DNA of 64,000 nucleotides, from the NCBI GenBank assembly GCA_030824575.1, contig JAVBXL010000032.1, positions 1 through 64,000 of the forward strand, in the 5' to 3' direction. The notes beneath the pieces are model-generated. The model worked only from the letters and a program-made list of their open reading frames with translations, ran no database searches and was not told the DNA's origin. The position numbers and the translations under genes are program-made. Below are positions 16,836-25,494 of the stretch, piece by piece; within the stretch, counting starts at the first letter, position 1, and every line of letters starts with the position of its first letter. The stretch is from a bacterium (GTDB taxonomy: Bacteria > Pseudomonadota > Alphaproteobacteria > Sphingomonadales > Sphingomonadaceae).

Positions 16836-17795
16836 ATGATGACCAAGGGATCAGGCGGGACGATGCTGGCGGGTATCGCGTGCGGCGTGGGCGCGGGCGC
16901 GCTGTGGGGGCTGGTGTTCCTGGCGCCCGAAGTGGTGCGCGGCTTCACCCCGTTGCAGCAGGCGGTCGGCCGTTATCTGGCCTATGGCGCGCTGTCGCTG
17001 ATCCTGATCGCGCCGCGCTGGCGGATACTGGCCGCGCGGATGACGCCGCGCATCCTGTGGGCGCTGGCCTGGCTCGCGCTGGCGGGCAACCTCTTTTACT
17101 ATGTGCTGCTGGCGAGTGCGGTGCAGATGGGTGGCATCGCCATGACGTCGCTGGTGGTCGGCTTCCTGCCGGTGGCGGTGACGATCATCGGCAGCCGGGA
17201 GGCGGGCGCGGTGCCGCTGCGCCAGCTCGCGCCGTCTTTGCTGCTATGCGTCGCGGGCGCGCTGTGCATCGGCTGGCAGGCGGTGGTGATGCCCGGGCCG
17301 GGGCCAGTTGCGACGCGGCTGCTGGGTTTTGCCTGCGCGGTCGGGGCGCTGGTGTCGTGGACCGCCTTTGCCATCGGCAATAATCACTGGCTGCGGCGGC
17401 AGGGCGATATGCCGGCGCAGGACTGGAACCTGCTGATCGGCCTGGCGACGGGATGCCAGGCGCTGCTCTTCCTGCCGGTCGTGCTGTGGCTGGGCCTGGG
17501 GCGGCATGACGCCGCGGCCTGGACGCAGTTTTTAACTGTCTCGGTCGCTGTCGCTTTGCTGGCCTCGATCGTCGGCAATGCCCTGTGGAACCGGGCGAGC
17601 CGGTTGTTGCCGCTGACCATGGTGGGGCAGATGATCCTGTTCGAAACCGCCTTTGCGTTGCTCTACGGCTTTGCGTGGGAAGGTCGCTGGCCGACCGGGC
17701 TGGAGAGCGCGGCGTTCCTGCTGGTGGTGCTGAGCGTCGTCAGTTGCATCGCGGCGCATCGGCGGCCATTGGCAAAGCTTGTCACAACCGCCTGA
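16836..17795 (+). CDS. DMT superfamily (EamA-type) exporter
   Basis: From the ATG at 16836 the 319-residue protein has about ten hydrophobic helices in two EamA-like halves (AGIACGVGAGALWGLVFLAPE at the N-terminus). Family members export amino acids and other small metabolites. The frame extends to 16713, but the extra residues are polar and unlike the family. It is divergent from an Lrp/AsnC regulator, a common exporter-regulator pairing. Confidence 0.85.
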   Translation: MMTKGSGGTMLAGIACGVGAGALWGLVFLAPEVVRGFTPLQQAVGRYLAYGALSLILIAPRWRILAARMTPRILWALAWLALAGNLFYYVLLASAVQMGGIAMTSLVVGFLPVAVTIIGSREAGAVPLRQLAPSLLLCVAGALCIGWQAVVMPGPGPVATRLLGFACAVGALVSWTAFAIGNNHWLRRQGDMPAQDWNLLIGLATGCQALLFLPVVLWLGLGRHDAAAWTQFLTVSVAVALLASIVGNALWNRASRLLPLTMVGQMILFETAFALLYGFAWEGRWPTGLESAAFLLVVLSVVSCIAAHRRPLAKLVTTA

Positions 17796-17839
17796 TTGCG
17801 CGCTTTCCCCTGTGACGGATTCGCTATAGGGCGCTTTGC

Positions 17840-18226
17840 ATGACCAATATGTTTCTTGTGATGGGCGGGGGCGCCGTGGGCGCCGCCTTGCGCTATCAAT
17901 TGGGGCGCTTCACCGGGCAGATGGCGCCCGGTACGGCCTGGCCCTGGGGTACTTTCGCCGCGAACCTGATCGGCGGCTTCGCCATGGGGCTGCTCGCGGG
18001 ATGGCTGGCGCGCGGGGGCGGCGTGTCGGGCGAACCGATCCGCCTGTTGCTGGGCGTGGGCGTGCTGGGCGGCTTCACCACCTTTTCCGCGTTCAGCCTG
18101 GAAACCATGCTGATGATCCAGCGCGGCGATATCGTGCTGGCGAGTGGCTATGCGCTGGCGTCGGTGATCGGCGCGATCGTGGCGCTGGGCGTGGGCCTGG
18201 CCGTGATGCGGAGTGCCCTGGCATGA
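17840..18226 (+). CDS. crcB: fluoride channel CrcB/Fluc
   Basis: CrcB dimers form a fluoride-selective channel that keeps cytoplasmic fluoride low. The 128-residue product has four membrane helices and family motifs GAALRYQLGR, TFAANLIGGFAMG and GFTTFSAFSLE, the last contributing pore phenylalanines. Only about 45 bases separate it from the DMT gene, too few for a fluoride riboswitch. It begins a run of six genes joined by 4-base overlaps. Confidence 0.93.
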   Translation: MTNMFLVMGGGAVGAALRYQLGRFTGQMAPGTAWPWGTFAANLIGGFAMGLLAGWLARGGGVSGEPIRLLLGVGVLGGFTTFSAFSLETMLMIQRGDIVLASGYALASVIGAIVALGVGLAVMRSALA

Positions 18227-19680
18227 AGGGGCGTCCTCCCGCCAAGCCGGGCGCTGGCGCGACCGGTGGCAAAGGACCGCGCGACGGCAAGCCTGCGGGC
18301 CGATCCGCCAGCGGCAAGCCTTCCGACAAGCGCTTCGGCGACAAGAAGCCCGGTGACAAGAAGACCGGTGACCGCAAGTTCGACCGGAAATCCGCCGACG
18401 GCAAGCCCGGCGCGCTCGGTCGCGCCCGCGGCGGCGCAAAAGCGGCGACCGCACGCAAGGGGGAGGGCGGCAAGCCCCCGTTCAAGCCCCGCGCGAAATC
18501 CGCCGCCCCCGCCGCGGCCAAGGCTGCGCCAGCCGTGGCAAAGCCCGTCGCCGCCAAGAGCAGCGCCGGCAAGGGCGTCTCGCTCGACGTGCGCCAGTTC
18601 CGCGTGGCGGCCGACGATGACGGCATCCGCCTGGACCGCTGGTTCCAGCGGCATCTGCCCGATGTTGGCTTCAATATCGTGTCGCGCTGGTCGCGCACTG
18701 GCCAGTTGCGGGTCGATGGCGCGCGCGCCGCGCCGGGCGACCGCGTCGTCGAGGGGCAGACGATCCGCGTCCCCCCCGCCGAAGCCCGCCCGGATCTGCC
18801 TGAAAAGGTGAAACGCGTGCGCGTCATCGATCTGACGCCCGACGAGATCGCCTATGCGCAGGAGATGGTGATCCATCGCGACGCCCAAGCGATCGTCATC
18901 AACAAGCCGCCGGGCCTGGCCACGCAGGGCGGCACCAAGACCGACGAGCATGTCGACAAGCTGCTCGACGCGCTGCTGTTCGATTCCGAATCGCGGCCCA
19001 AGCTGGTCCACCGGCTGGACAAGGACACGTCGGGCGCGCTGCTGCTGGCGCGCACCAGCCGGTCCGCCGCGCATTTCGCCAAGGCCTTTTCCAGCCGCAC
19101 CGCGCGCAAAGTCTATTGGGCGCTGGTGATCGGCGTGCCGTCGATCAATGACGGCATGATCGAATTGCCGCTGGCCAAGCAGCCGGGCACCGGCGGCGAA
19201 AAGATGCATGTGGACGAGGAAGAGGGGATGCCCGCCCGGACGCGCTATCGCGTGATCGAACGGGCCGGCAATCGCGCCGCCTGGGTCGAACTGCAACCCT
19301 ATACCGGGCGCACGCATCAGTTGCGCGTCCATCTGGCGGCGATCGGCCATCCGATCGTGGGCGACGGCAAATATGGCGGCAAGGATAGCTTCCTGACCGG
19401 ATCGATCAGCCGCAAGATGCATCTGCATGCGCGGCGCATCCGGGTGGATCATCCCGATGGCGGGCGGGTGGACGTGATGGCGGAATTGCCGACTCACTTC
19501 GCCAACAGCCTGGAGGATATGGGCTTCGACCTGGCCCTGGGCGACATGCCGCTGGACGACGAGATCGACCGGACCCCGACGCGCGAGGACGAGAAGAAGT
19601 TCGCGCGCCAGCACGCCAAGCAGGTGCGCAAGGATCGCAAGGGAGAGCGCCGGTCGCGGGGTGGCGGCCGCGGCGAATGA
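18223..19680 (+). CDS. RluA-family 23S rRNA pseudouridine synthase with long basic tails
   Basis: The 485-residue product has about 115 N-terminal residues of low-complexity Lys/Gly/Pro/Ala sequence, then an S4 RNA-binding domain (IRLDRWFQRHLPDVGFNIVS) and the catalytic domain with VHRLDKDTSGALLLARTS, which holds the catalytic Asp, and PYTGRTHQLRVHLAAIGHPI. RluC is the nearest type. A basic C-terminal tail (KQVRKDRKGERRSRGGG) follows. The ATG at 18223 overlaps the crcB stop (ATGA), and the stop overlaps the next start. Confidence 0.88.
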   Translation: MKGRPPAKPGAGATGGKGPRDGKPAGRSASGKPSDKRFGDKKPGDKKTGDRKFDRKSADGKPGALGRARGGAKAATARKGEGGKPPFKPRAKSAAPAAAKAAPAVAKPVAAKSSAGKGVSLDVRQFRVAADDDGIRLDRWFQRHLPDVGFNIVSRWSRTGQLRVDGARAAPGDRVVEGQTIRVPPAEARPDLPEKVKRVRVIDLTPDEIAYAQEMVIHRDAQAIVINKPPGLATQGGTKTDEHVDKLLDALLFDSESRPKLVHRLDKDTSGALLLARTSRSAAHFAKAFSSRTARKVYWALVIGVPSINDGMIELPLAKQPGTGGEKMHVDEEEGMPARTRYRVIERAGNRAAWVELQPYTGRTHQLRVHLAAIGHPIVGDGKYGGKDSFLTGSISRKMHLHARRIRVDHPDGGRVDVMAELPTHFANSLEDMGFDLALGDMPLDDEIDRTPTREDEKKFARQHAKQVRKDRKGERRSRGGGRGE

Positions 19681-20294
19681 CGCCGGGGGCGCCCTATCGC
19701 TGGACGGACGAGGCGGCGATGCGCGACTTCGTGGGGCAGGCGGGCTTTGGCCTGCTCTGCGTCGCTGCGCCAGACCGAGTGCATGTGGTGCATCTGCCTG
19801 TCGTCTGGCTGGACGATCGGCGGATCGGCATGCACATCCATCGCGCCAATCCGATCGTGCGGCATCTGGACGGCAGCGATGCGCTGATCGTCGTCACGGG
19901 ACCGCATGGCTATGTCAGCCCGGACTGGTATGGCCTGCCCGACAAGGTGCCGACCTGGAATTATCAGTCGGTCGAACTGCGCGGGACTATCGCGCGGCTG
20001 GACCGGGACGCGACCATCGCGCAGATCGATGCGCTGAGCCATGAACAGGAGCGGCGGCTGGCCCCCAAGCCGGTCTGGACTCGCGACAAGATGGGGGCGG
20101 GCCAGTTCGACCGGCTGCTGACGGGCCTTGTCGGATTCGAAATGCGCGTGGACTCTCAGCACGGCACCGCCAAACTGGGGCAGGATAAGCCGGCGGCGGC
20201 GCGGATCGGCGTGGCCGATGCGCTGGACGCTGGCGGCAATGATGCGCTGGCGGCGCTGATGCGAGCGACCCTCGACGGACCGGGGGCGGCATGA
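19677..20294 (+). CDS. PaiB-like FMN-binding protein
   Basis: The 205-residue protein resembles the PaiB/FMN-binding split-barrel family: VHVVHLPVVWLDD, then GMHIHRANPIVRHLDG, HGYVSPDWYGLPDKVPTWNY and the C-terminal AKLGQDKPAA region. In Bacillus PaiB is a negative regulator of sporulation and protease genes; in proteobacteria the role is unclear, and flavin or heme binding is likely. It is coupled by ATGA overlaps on both sides. Confidence 0.85.
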   Translation: MTPGAPYRWTDEAAMRDFVGQAGFGLLCVAAPDRVHVVHLPVVWLDDRRIGMHIHRANPIVRHLDGSDALIVVTGPHGYVSPDWYGLPDKVPTWNYQSVELRGTIARLDRDATIAQIDALSHEQERRLAPKPVWTRDKMGAGQFDRLLTGLVGFEMRVDSQHGTAKLGQDKPAAARIGVADALDAGGNDALAALMRATLDGPGAA

Positions 20295-20950
20295 GCAATC
20301 GCCTGGTCGTCTTCGATTGCGACGGCACACTGGTCGACAGCCAGCACAGCATCTGCACCGCCATGACCCGCGCCTTCGAGGATGTTAAGCTGCCCGCGCC
20401 CGATCGGCTGGCGATCCTGTCGGCGGTCGGCCTGTCGCTGCCGGTCGCGATGGCGCGGTTGTTGCCGGAGGCTGAGGCGGACTTCCATGATCATCTGGCC
20501 GATCGCTACAAGCTGGCGTTCCAGGCGATGCGGCGCGAACAGGGGATACAGGAACCGCTCTATCCCGGCATCGCCGATCTGGTGGCGGAACTGGACGCGG
20601 CCGGATGGCTGCTGGGCGTGGCGACCGGCAAGTCGGACCGCGGCCTCAACCTCTGCCTGACCCATCATGGCATCATCGACCGGTTCGTGACGCTGCAGAC
20701 CGCCGATCGCCACCCGTCCAAGCCGCACCCTTCGATGCTGCTGACCGCGATGGCGGAGGCGGGGGCGTCGCCCGCAACCACGGTGATGATCGGCGACACC
20801 AGCTTCGACATCGCCATGGGGCTGGCCGCAGGGGTGCGCAGCATCGGCGTGGCATGGGGCTATCATCTGCCGGAGGAGATGGTCGCGGCGGGCGCTCATG
20901 CGGTGGCGATGGACAGCGCGGAATTACGCGGCCATATCGGCGCGCCATGA
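20291..20950 (+). CDS. HAD-family phosphatase, phosphoglycolate phosphatase-like
   Basis: The 219-residue protein has HAD motif I at residues 9-13 (DCDGT) with both catalytic aspartates, a helical cap domain, motif II in ATGKSDRGL, a lysine near SKPHPSML and motif III in GDTSFDIAMG. It is closest to the Gph/PGP type, which removes 2-phosphoglycolate or similar small phosphates. The exact substrate is not determined by sequence. ATGA overlaps join it to the genes before and after. Confidence 0.87.
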   Translation: MSNRLVVFDCDGTLVDSQHSICTAMTRAFEDVKLPAPDRLAILSAVGLSLPVAMARLLPEAEADFHDHLADRYKLAFQAMRREQGIQEPLYPGIADLVAELDAAGWLLGVATGKSDRGLNLCLTHHGIIDRFVTLQTADRHPSKPHPSMLLTAMAEAGASPATTVMIGDTSFDIAMGLAAGVRSIGVAWGYHLPEEMVAAGAHAVAMDSAELRGHIGAP

Positions 20951-21210
20951 CCGATCTTCCGCCCGCCCCGCCGCCCAAAACCAACGCCGATTCGGTCGCG
21001 CGCCAGCGCCATTTCGCCATCGGCCTGTTTCGCCTGTCGGGCGCGTTCATCGTCATGTTCGGATTCGTCGCGATCATGCAGCGCTTTTCCTGGGTACAGG
21101 GCAACAGCGCCAAGGCGTTTGGCGCGATCATGGTCGTCACCGGCCTGTTTCAGTTCATCGTCGTGCCGCGCCTGCTGCTGGCGCTGTTCCGGCAGAAGCC
21201 ACCGCAATGA
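20947..21210 (+). CDS. small two-helix membrane protein of unknown function
   Basis: This 87-residue product starts at the ATG overlapping the HAD stop and ends overlapping the ATP12 start. After a Pro-rich, charged N-terminus it has two hydrophobic segments (about residues 31-46 and 58-82) joined by a short polar loop. It is fully embedded in the coupled run and immediately upstream of an F1-ATPase assembly factor, so a link to ATP synthase or the membrane is possible but unproven. No family recognised. Confidence 0.75.
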   Translation: MTDLPPAPPPKTNADSVARQRHFAIGLFRLSGAFIVMFGFVAIMQRFSWVQGNSAKAFGAIMVVTGLFQFIVVPRLLLALFRQKPPQ

Positions 21211-21902
21211 AGCGTTTCTACAAGGATGTAACCGTCGTGGCGGACGATGGCGGTTTCGCGATCCGGTTGGATGGCCGCGCAGTCCGCACCCCGGCCCGCG
21301 CGCTTCTGGCGCTGCCCACGCCCGCGCTGGCCGATGCGGTCGCGCAGGAATGGCGGGCACAGGGGGAGACGGTCGATCCCGCATCCATGCCGATGACCGG
21401 CCTAGCCAACGCAGCGATCGACCATGTCGCGCCCAAGCCTGCGGTCTTTGCCGACGGGATCGCGCATTATGCGCAAACCGACCTGCTCTGCTATCGCGCC
21501 GAAGCGCCCGCGCCGCTGGTCGCGCGGCAGGCGGCGGCGTGGGAGCCGCTGCTCGACTGGGCGCGCGCGCGCTATGATGTGACATTTGCGGTGACGCAGG
21601 GGATCATCCCGGTGCTGCAGCCGCCCGAAACGCTCGCCCGGCTGGGCGCGGCGGTGGCGGCTTGCGATCCCTTCATGCTGGTCGGCCTGTCGACCCTGGT
21701 GTCGCTCAGCGGATCGCTGATCTGCGGCCTGGCCATCGTGGAGGGCGGACATGACATCGACCGGGTGTGGCAGGCGGCCGAAATCGATGAGGCCTGGCAG
21801 GTCGAACTATGGGGCGAAGATACGCTGGCCACCGCAGCCAGCGCACGGCGTACCGCCGATTTTTCCATGGCCGGCGCCTTCTGCGCGATGAGCCGTCGCT
21901 GA
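21207..21902 (+). CDS. ATP12-family F1-ATPase assembly chaperone
   Basis: ATP12 proteins bind the F1 alpha subunit during assembly in mitochondria and alphaproteobacteria. The 231-residue product has family hallmarks: FYKDVTVVADDGGFAIRLDG, VRTPARALLALPT, AVAQEWRAQGE and PASMPMTGLANAAID, then YAQTDLLCYRA. The ATG at 21207 overlaps the upstream stop. It ends the coupled six-gene run. Confidence 0.92.
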   Translation: MKRFYKDVTVVADDGGFAIRLDGRAVRTPARALLALPTPALADAVAQEWRAQGETVDPASMPMTGLANAAIDHVAPKPAVFADGIAHYAQTDLLCYRAEAPAPLVARQAAAWEPLLDWARARYDVTFAVTQGIIPVLQPPETLARLGAAVAACDPFMLVGLSTLVSLSGSLICGLAIVEGGHDIDRVWQAAEIDEAWQVELWGEDTLATAASARRTADFSMAGAFCAMSRR

Positions 21903-22000
21903 ATTGGCGGAACCGGGACGCAGTTTCGTTCATTCTGCCGCTATCACCGGTCCTCTATGACCGGCCGCTCATCCAACGCCCCGACCAAGGAGACTATAGC

Positions 22001-22786
22001 TTGGCCCCGACGTTCAAGAAACCTGTCCTGACCGCGTTGCTGGCGCTTTCCGCTGCTTTGGCATCTCCGGCGCTGGCGCAGCAGGCACCCGACGCCGCTC
22101 CGCCCGAAGCACCGCCGGAAGAGGCTGCGCCTGCCGTTGCCGAGGCACCCGTGGCACGCGATCTGACTCCGGCCGAAATCGCCGCCTTCAACAAGGCCGT
22201 GAGCGACTTCACCGCCGGGCAATCGGCCCAGCAAAAGGGCGACAATGCCACCGCCGTCGCCAAATATGACGCGGCGATCCCGGCGATCCGTATCGCGGTG
22301 GAGGCCGATCCGGCCAATGGCGACAATGTCAATTTTCTCGCCAATGCGCTCTATGCCGATGCCGCCGCTTATGGCGCGCTGGGCCAGATGGACAAGGTGA
22401 TCGCGCTGTACGGCGAATCGCTGCCGTACTGGCGCAAGGTGGTGGAGGCCAAGCCCGCCGACGCCGCGAGCCGCAACATTCTGGCCGGTATCCTGGTGCA
22501 GATGGGTAACCAGCAATTGCGCGACCATGACCGGGGCGCGGCGGACAACTATTTTGAGGAAGCGCTGACCCTCGCTCGCCAGACCGTGACAGACCAACCG
22601 GGCGACGCGGTGAGCAGAAATGTGCTGTTGTCCGCCCTGGTCGGCGCGAGCCAGACCTCAACCGAAGAAGGGCTGCGCGACGAAGCCATCAGCATGGGCA
22701 AGGCGATGATAGCCGACGGATCGATCGACGCGATGAACAAGCCATCGATCGAGACGATGACCGGGCCTGCATCGACGGTGGGGTGA
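22001..22786 (+). CDS. exported TPR protein, TTG start
   Basis: A TTG at 22001, eight bases after an AAGGAG ribosome binding site, gives a 261-residue product with a clean signal peptide (TALLALSAALASPALAQ). Next comes a Pro/Glu/Ala linker, and then helical repeats resembling tetratricopeptide motifs (AVAKYDAAIPAIRIAVEADP, VIALYGESLPYWRKVVEAKP, YFEEALTLARQTVTDQPGD). TPRs mediate protein contacts, so a periplasmic scaffold role is inferred. The longer upstream frame from 21809 overlaps ATP12 and lacks a signal sequence. Confidence 0.8.
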   Translation: MAPTFKKPVLTALLALSAALASPALAQQAPDAAPPEAPPEEAAPAVAEAPVARDLTPAEIAAFNKAVSDFTAGQSAQQKGDNATAVAKYDAAIPAIRIAVEADPANGDNVNFLANALYADAAAYGALGQMDKVIALYGESLPYWRKVVEAKPADAASRNILAGILVQMGNQQLRDHDRGAADNYFEEALTLARQTVTDQPGDAVSRNVLLSALVGASQTSTEEGLRDEAISMGKAMIADGSIDAMNKPSIETMTGPASTVG

Positions 22787-22814
22787 CAGTCGCACGGCTG
22801 GATTGTGGGAAAGG

Positions 22815-22839
22815 GCCGGGGCCATGCTCCGGCTTTTTT
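22815..22839 (+). terminator. intrinsic terminator after the TPR gene
   Basis: GCCGG (22815-22819) pairs with CCGGC (22829-22833), followed by six T residues at 22834-22839. It lies 29 bases after the TPR stop codon. Confidence 0.75.
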
Positions 22840-22931
22840 CGTGGTCGATTGGTCAGGGCAGGGTGTCGGACTTTTTCAAACGTCATGCCAGCCTTCGCCA
22901 GGATGATGGTGGCTCGGCCGCGACCGCGCCG

Positions 22932-23618
22932 TCAGCCATTCCCGATCTTGTCAGCGTAGAGCATCCGCCCCGGTCCCAACATGCCCAGTACGTGCGGCAC
23001 GATATGCGGGGCGACGGCGAAGCAGCCTTCGGAACGGCCGCATTTGCCCCAGGCGGCAACATGGTCCTCGCTCACATAATCCGCGCCATGGATGACGATG
23101 GCGCGCGGTTCGGCATTGTTGTTCTGCGGGTCGAGGCCCAGCAGGCGCATCGACCGGCCATGCTGGCCGAAATACATGTCGCCCGTCTTGAACGCGCCGG
23201 ACGAACTGGCGAGCGAATTAAATTCGTTCGAGAAGCTGCGCAGCCAGCCGGAATGTTCGGGGTCCGATCCCCGACCATGCGACACCAGATAGCTGCTGGT
23301 CTGCCCGCCAATCAGATCGACGATATGCAGCCGCGGATTTTTCGACGGGGCGTCGAAATCGACGATCGCCAGACGGTCGCGCAAGGCGAAGGCGTCGGCA
23401 TGATGGTCGAGCGCTGCCTTGGCGCGTTCCAGCAGGGCGGCATAGGGCTTCTGCGCCACCGCGCGCGGCGTTGCAGGTACGGTGGGGGGGGGTGGAACCG
23501 GAGCCGGACTCAGCGGTTCAGGCCCTGACGAGTACAGCGCGGCGCGACCCATGCTGTCCGACAGAAACGAAAAGGCGAGTCCGCTTAAAGCGAACTTCGT
23601 AAAATTGCGGCGATCCAT
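22932..23618 (-). CDS. YkuD_2-type murein L,D-transpeptidase-like protein
   Basis: The 228-residue protein has an N-terminus (MDRRNFTKFALSGLAFSF) that looks like a twin-arginine signal. The catalytic region includes IVIHGADYVSEDHVAAWGKCGRSEGCFAV, where the last Cys fits the YkuD_2 nucleophile. Such enzymes form or edit 3-3 cross-links or attach proteins in peptidoglycan. It is the outer member of an envelope cluster with a small lipoprotein and a second L,D-transpeptidase. Confidence 0.85.
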   Translation of the reverse strand: MDRRNFTKFALSGLAFSFLSDSMGRAALYSSGPEPLSPAPVPPPPTVPATPRAVAQKPYAALLERAKAALDHHADAFALRDRLAIVDFDAPSKNPRLHIVDLIGGQTSSYLVSHGRGSDPEHSGWLRSFSNEFNSLASSSGAFKTGDMYFGQHGRSMRLLGLDPQNNNAEPRAIVIHGADYVSEDHVAAWGKCGRSEGCFAVAPHIVPHVLGMLGPGRMLYADKIGNG

Positions 23619-23642
23619 ATGTCGCTATATAGCAAAGCCGGC

Positions 23643-23663
23643 GCCCCGGTCCAAGACCGGGGC
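23643..23663. terminator. strong hairpin between envelope genes
   Basis: GCCCCGGTC (23643-23651) and GACCGGGGC (23655-23663) form a nine-pair stem with loop CAA, just downstream of the minus-strand lipoprotein gene. There is no clear T-tract; it may terminate or stabilise the upstream mRNA. Confidence 0.5.
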
Positions 23664-23671
23664 GTGCGTCT

Positions 23672-23986
23672 CTACTCGCCCGTCTTGCTCGCTTCGTCCG
23701 CAGGCTGGCTCTGTTCGCCGCCTTCGGGCAGGCGCGAGGTCATGCCGGTGGCTTCCGCATCATCCTGAATCTGCTGCAATTCCGATACCGAAGGTGGCGG
23801 GGCAGCCGGAGTCGCGACGGCATTATTCTGCGGCTCAGGCAGGGGTGCTTCCGGTTCTGGCACGTCCACATTTTCGACTGGCGGCTCGACCAACTCATTG
23901 GTGACGGACGGCGCTTCCTCTTCCTTCTTGCCGCAGGCGGAGAGGAGAAGGGCACCGGTAAGGGCGGCTAAAGCAAGTTTGCGCAT
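23672..23986 (-). CDS. small acidic lipoprotein
   Basis: The 104-residue product has a lipoprotein signal peptide with lipobox LLSAC at residues 14-18, then a Lys/Glu stretch and a Pro/Glu-rich, presumably disordered tail. The mature protein would be about 87 residues, anchored to the outer or inner membrane. It begins three bases after the stop of the upstream L,D-transpeptidase, so the two are probably co-transcribed. No specific function can be assigned. Confidence 0.75.
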   Translation of the reverse strand: MRKLALAALTGALLLSACGKKEEEAPSVTNELVEPPVENVDVPEPEAPLPEPQNNAVATPAAPPPSVSELQQIQDDAEATGMTSRLPEGGEQSQPADEASKTGE

Positions 23987-23989
23987 GGA

Positions 23990-25438
23990 TCAGTCCTTCG
24001 ATGCGATAGCGGGAGAGGGGGCAGCGGTCGGATCGGCGCGGCGGCTGGACGCCTCGATCTTCTGCGCGAGCAGCTTGTCCCAGCCATAGGGATCGGCGCG
24101 GAAGCTGACCGTGCCATTATTGCCGGCGAACGCGGTCCAGTAGAGCAGATAGACGGCCACCTGGCTGGGCAGCGACACGCGCTGGGTCTTGCCCTCGTCG
24201 ATCAGTGTCTGGATCTGGCCGTTCAAATTGGGGTCGGCCGCGACCATCAGTTCGGCCAGCGCCACCGGCTTTTCCAGGCGGATGCAGCCATGGCTGGCCA
24301 GCCGGTCATAGCTGGAGAATTTCCCGCGCGAGGGCGTGTCGTGCAGATAGACCGCGAAGGGATTGTTGAAGTCGAACTTCAGGCGGCCGAGCGCGCTGTT
24401 CGGCCCGGCGGGCTGGACGATGCGCTCGCCGCCTTCGGGCGTCTTTACGATCTTGTAACCCTGCCGCGCCAGCGCCGCCCGTCCCTTGGGGAACAACTCC
24501 CGCTTGGCGATCGACATCGGCACGTTCCACGGTGGATTGACGACGATCGAATGGATGCTGGAGGTCAGCATCGGCGTCTGGTTGGTCGGGCTGCCCGTGA
24601 CGGCGCGCATCGAACTGACCGGCTGGTCGCCTTCGAACACGGTCAGCACGGCGGCGGCGATGTTCACCTGCACGCGGTTGACCGGCAGGCTGCGCGGCAT
24701 CCAGCGCCAACGCTCCATATTGGCCATGATCGCGGCGATGCGATCGTCGACGCCAACATTGAGCGCTTCCAGCGTGCGCGCGCCAAGATTGCCTGTGGGT
24801 TCCAGGCCATAGCGGCGCTGGGCGCGCTGGATCACGTCGACCAGTTTCTCGTTCGGCGTGACGGCGGGGTCTTCCAGCGCGATGCGCGCGCGCACTACGT
24901 CGAGCGCTGTGGAGGCGGTCAGCGTCGGCCAACCGCCCTTGTCGCGGATCGCCTCATAGCGGGCGAGCCCCTTGCGCAGCGTGTCATAGCCCGACCATGG
25001 CGGGGTCAGGCCGGTGGACCATTGGGCCAGCCGATCCTCGCCCACCGCCTTGGCCAGGCCAGGGCGCGGATCGAAGGCGGCCGGGCGCAGCGCCCAGATT
25101 TGCAGGAAGTCTGCGGTATCGACCCGGCCGGTGCTGAGCGCCTTGGCCCGGTCAAGCAGGGCGCTGACTAGCGCGTCGCCACGTAGAGGGCCGCTCGCCT
25201 TCTGCCGGGCCATCAGGCCCTGCGCCGCGCCATTCTTCAGCCAGTCATTGGCCCATGCCTCCTGCGCCGGGGACAGCGCCGGGATCAGCACCGGGGGCGG
25301 TGGAACCGGAATGGGCTGGACAGTCGGGGCGGAGAGCGTGGGCGCGATGGCGGGGGGTGGCGTTTGCGCAACGGCGGGGAAAGCGGCAGCGCCAAGCAGC
25401 GCCAGCAGCGGGATACGGATCAGATCGGGACGGTTCAT
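23990..25438 (-). CDS. YcbB-type L,D-transpeptidase
   Basis: This 482-residue periplasmic enzyme has a signal peptide ending near FPAVAQ, a proline-rich linker, a scaffold region with a peptidoglycan-binding-like segment (YGLEPTGNLGARTLEALNV) and the YkuD catalytic motif SHGCIRLEKPVALAELM, with Cys as nucleophile and His before it. YcbB (LdtD) enzymes make meso-DAP to meso-DAP 3-3 cross-links. The architecture and length match the family. It is divergent from the HDAC-like gene at 25495. Confidence 0.88.
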   Translation of the reverse strand: MNRPDLIRIPLLALLGAAAFPAVAQTPPPAIAPTLSAPTVQPIPVPPPPVLIPALSPAQEAWANDWLKNGAAQGLMARQKASGPLRGDALVSALLDRAKALSTGRVDTADFLQIWALRPAAFDPRPGLAKAVGEDRLAQWSTGLTPPWSGYDTLRKGLARYEAIRDKGGWPTLTASTALDVVRARIALEDPAVTPNEKLVDVIQRAQRRYGLEPTGNLGARTLEALNVGVDDRIAAIMANMERWRWMPRSLPVNRVQVNIAAAVLTVFEGDQPVSSMRAVTGSPTNQTPMLTSSIHSIVVNPPWNVPMSIAKRELFPKGRAALARQGYKIVKTPEGGERIVQPAGPNSALGRLKFDFNNPFAVYLHDTPSRGKFSSYDRLASHGCIRLEKPVALAELMVAADPNLNGQIQTLIDEGKTQRVSLPSQVAVYLLYWTAFAGNNGTVSFRADPYGWDKLLAQKIEASSRRADPTAAPSPAIASKD

Positions 25439-25494
25439 GCTGGACCAGATAGCGCAAAGCCGTCACGGTTCAAATCGCGATAGCGGAAAAGATC

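Noticed and set aside
17796-17839. fluoride riboswitch before crcB
   Set aside because: Only about 44 bases separate the genes and no riboswitch core is visible.
18148-19614. 488-codon minus-strand frame opposite the pseudouridine synthase
   Set aside because: Antisense shadow of a gene with catalytic motifs.
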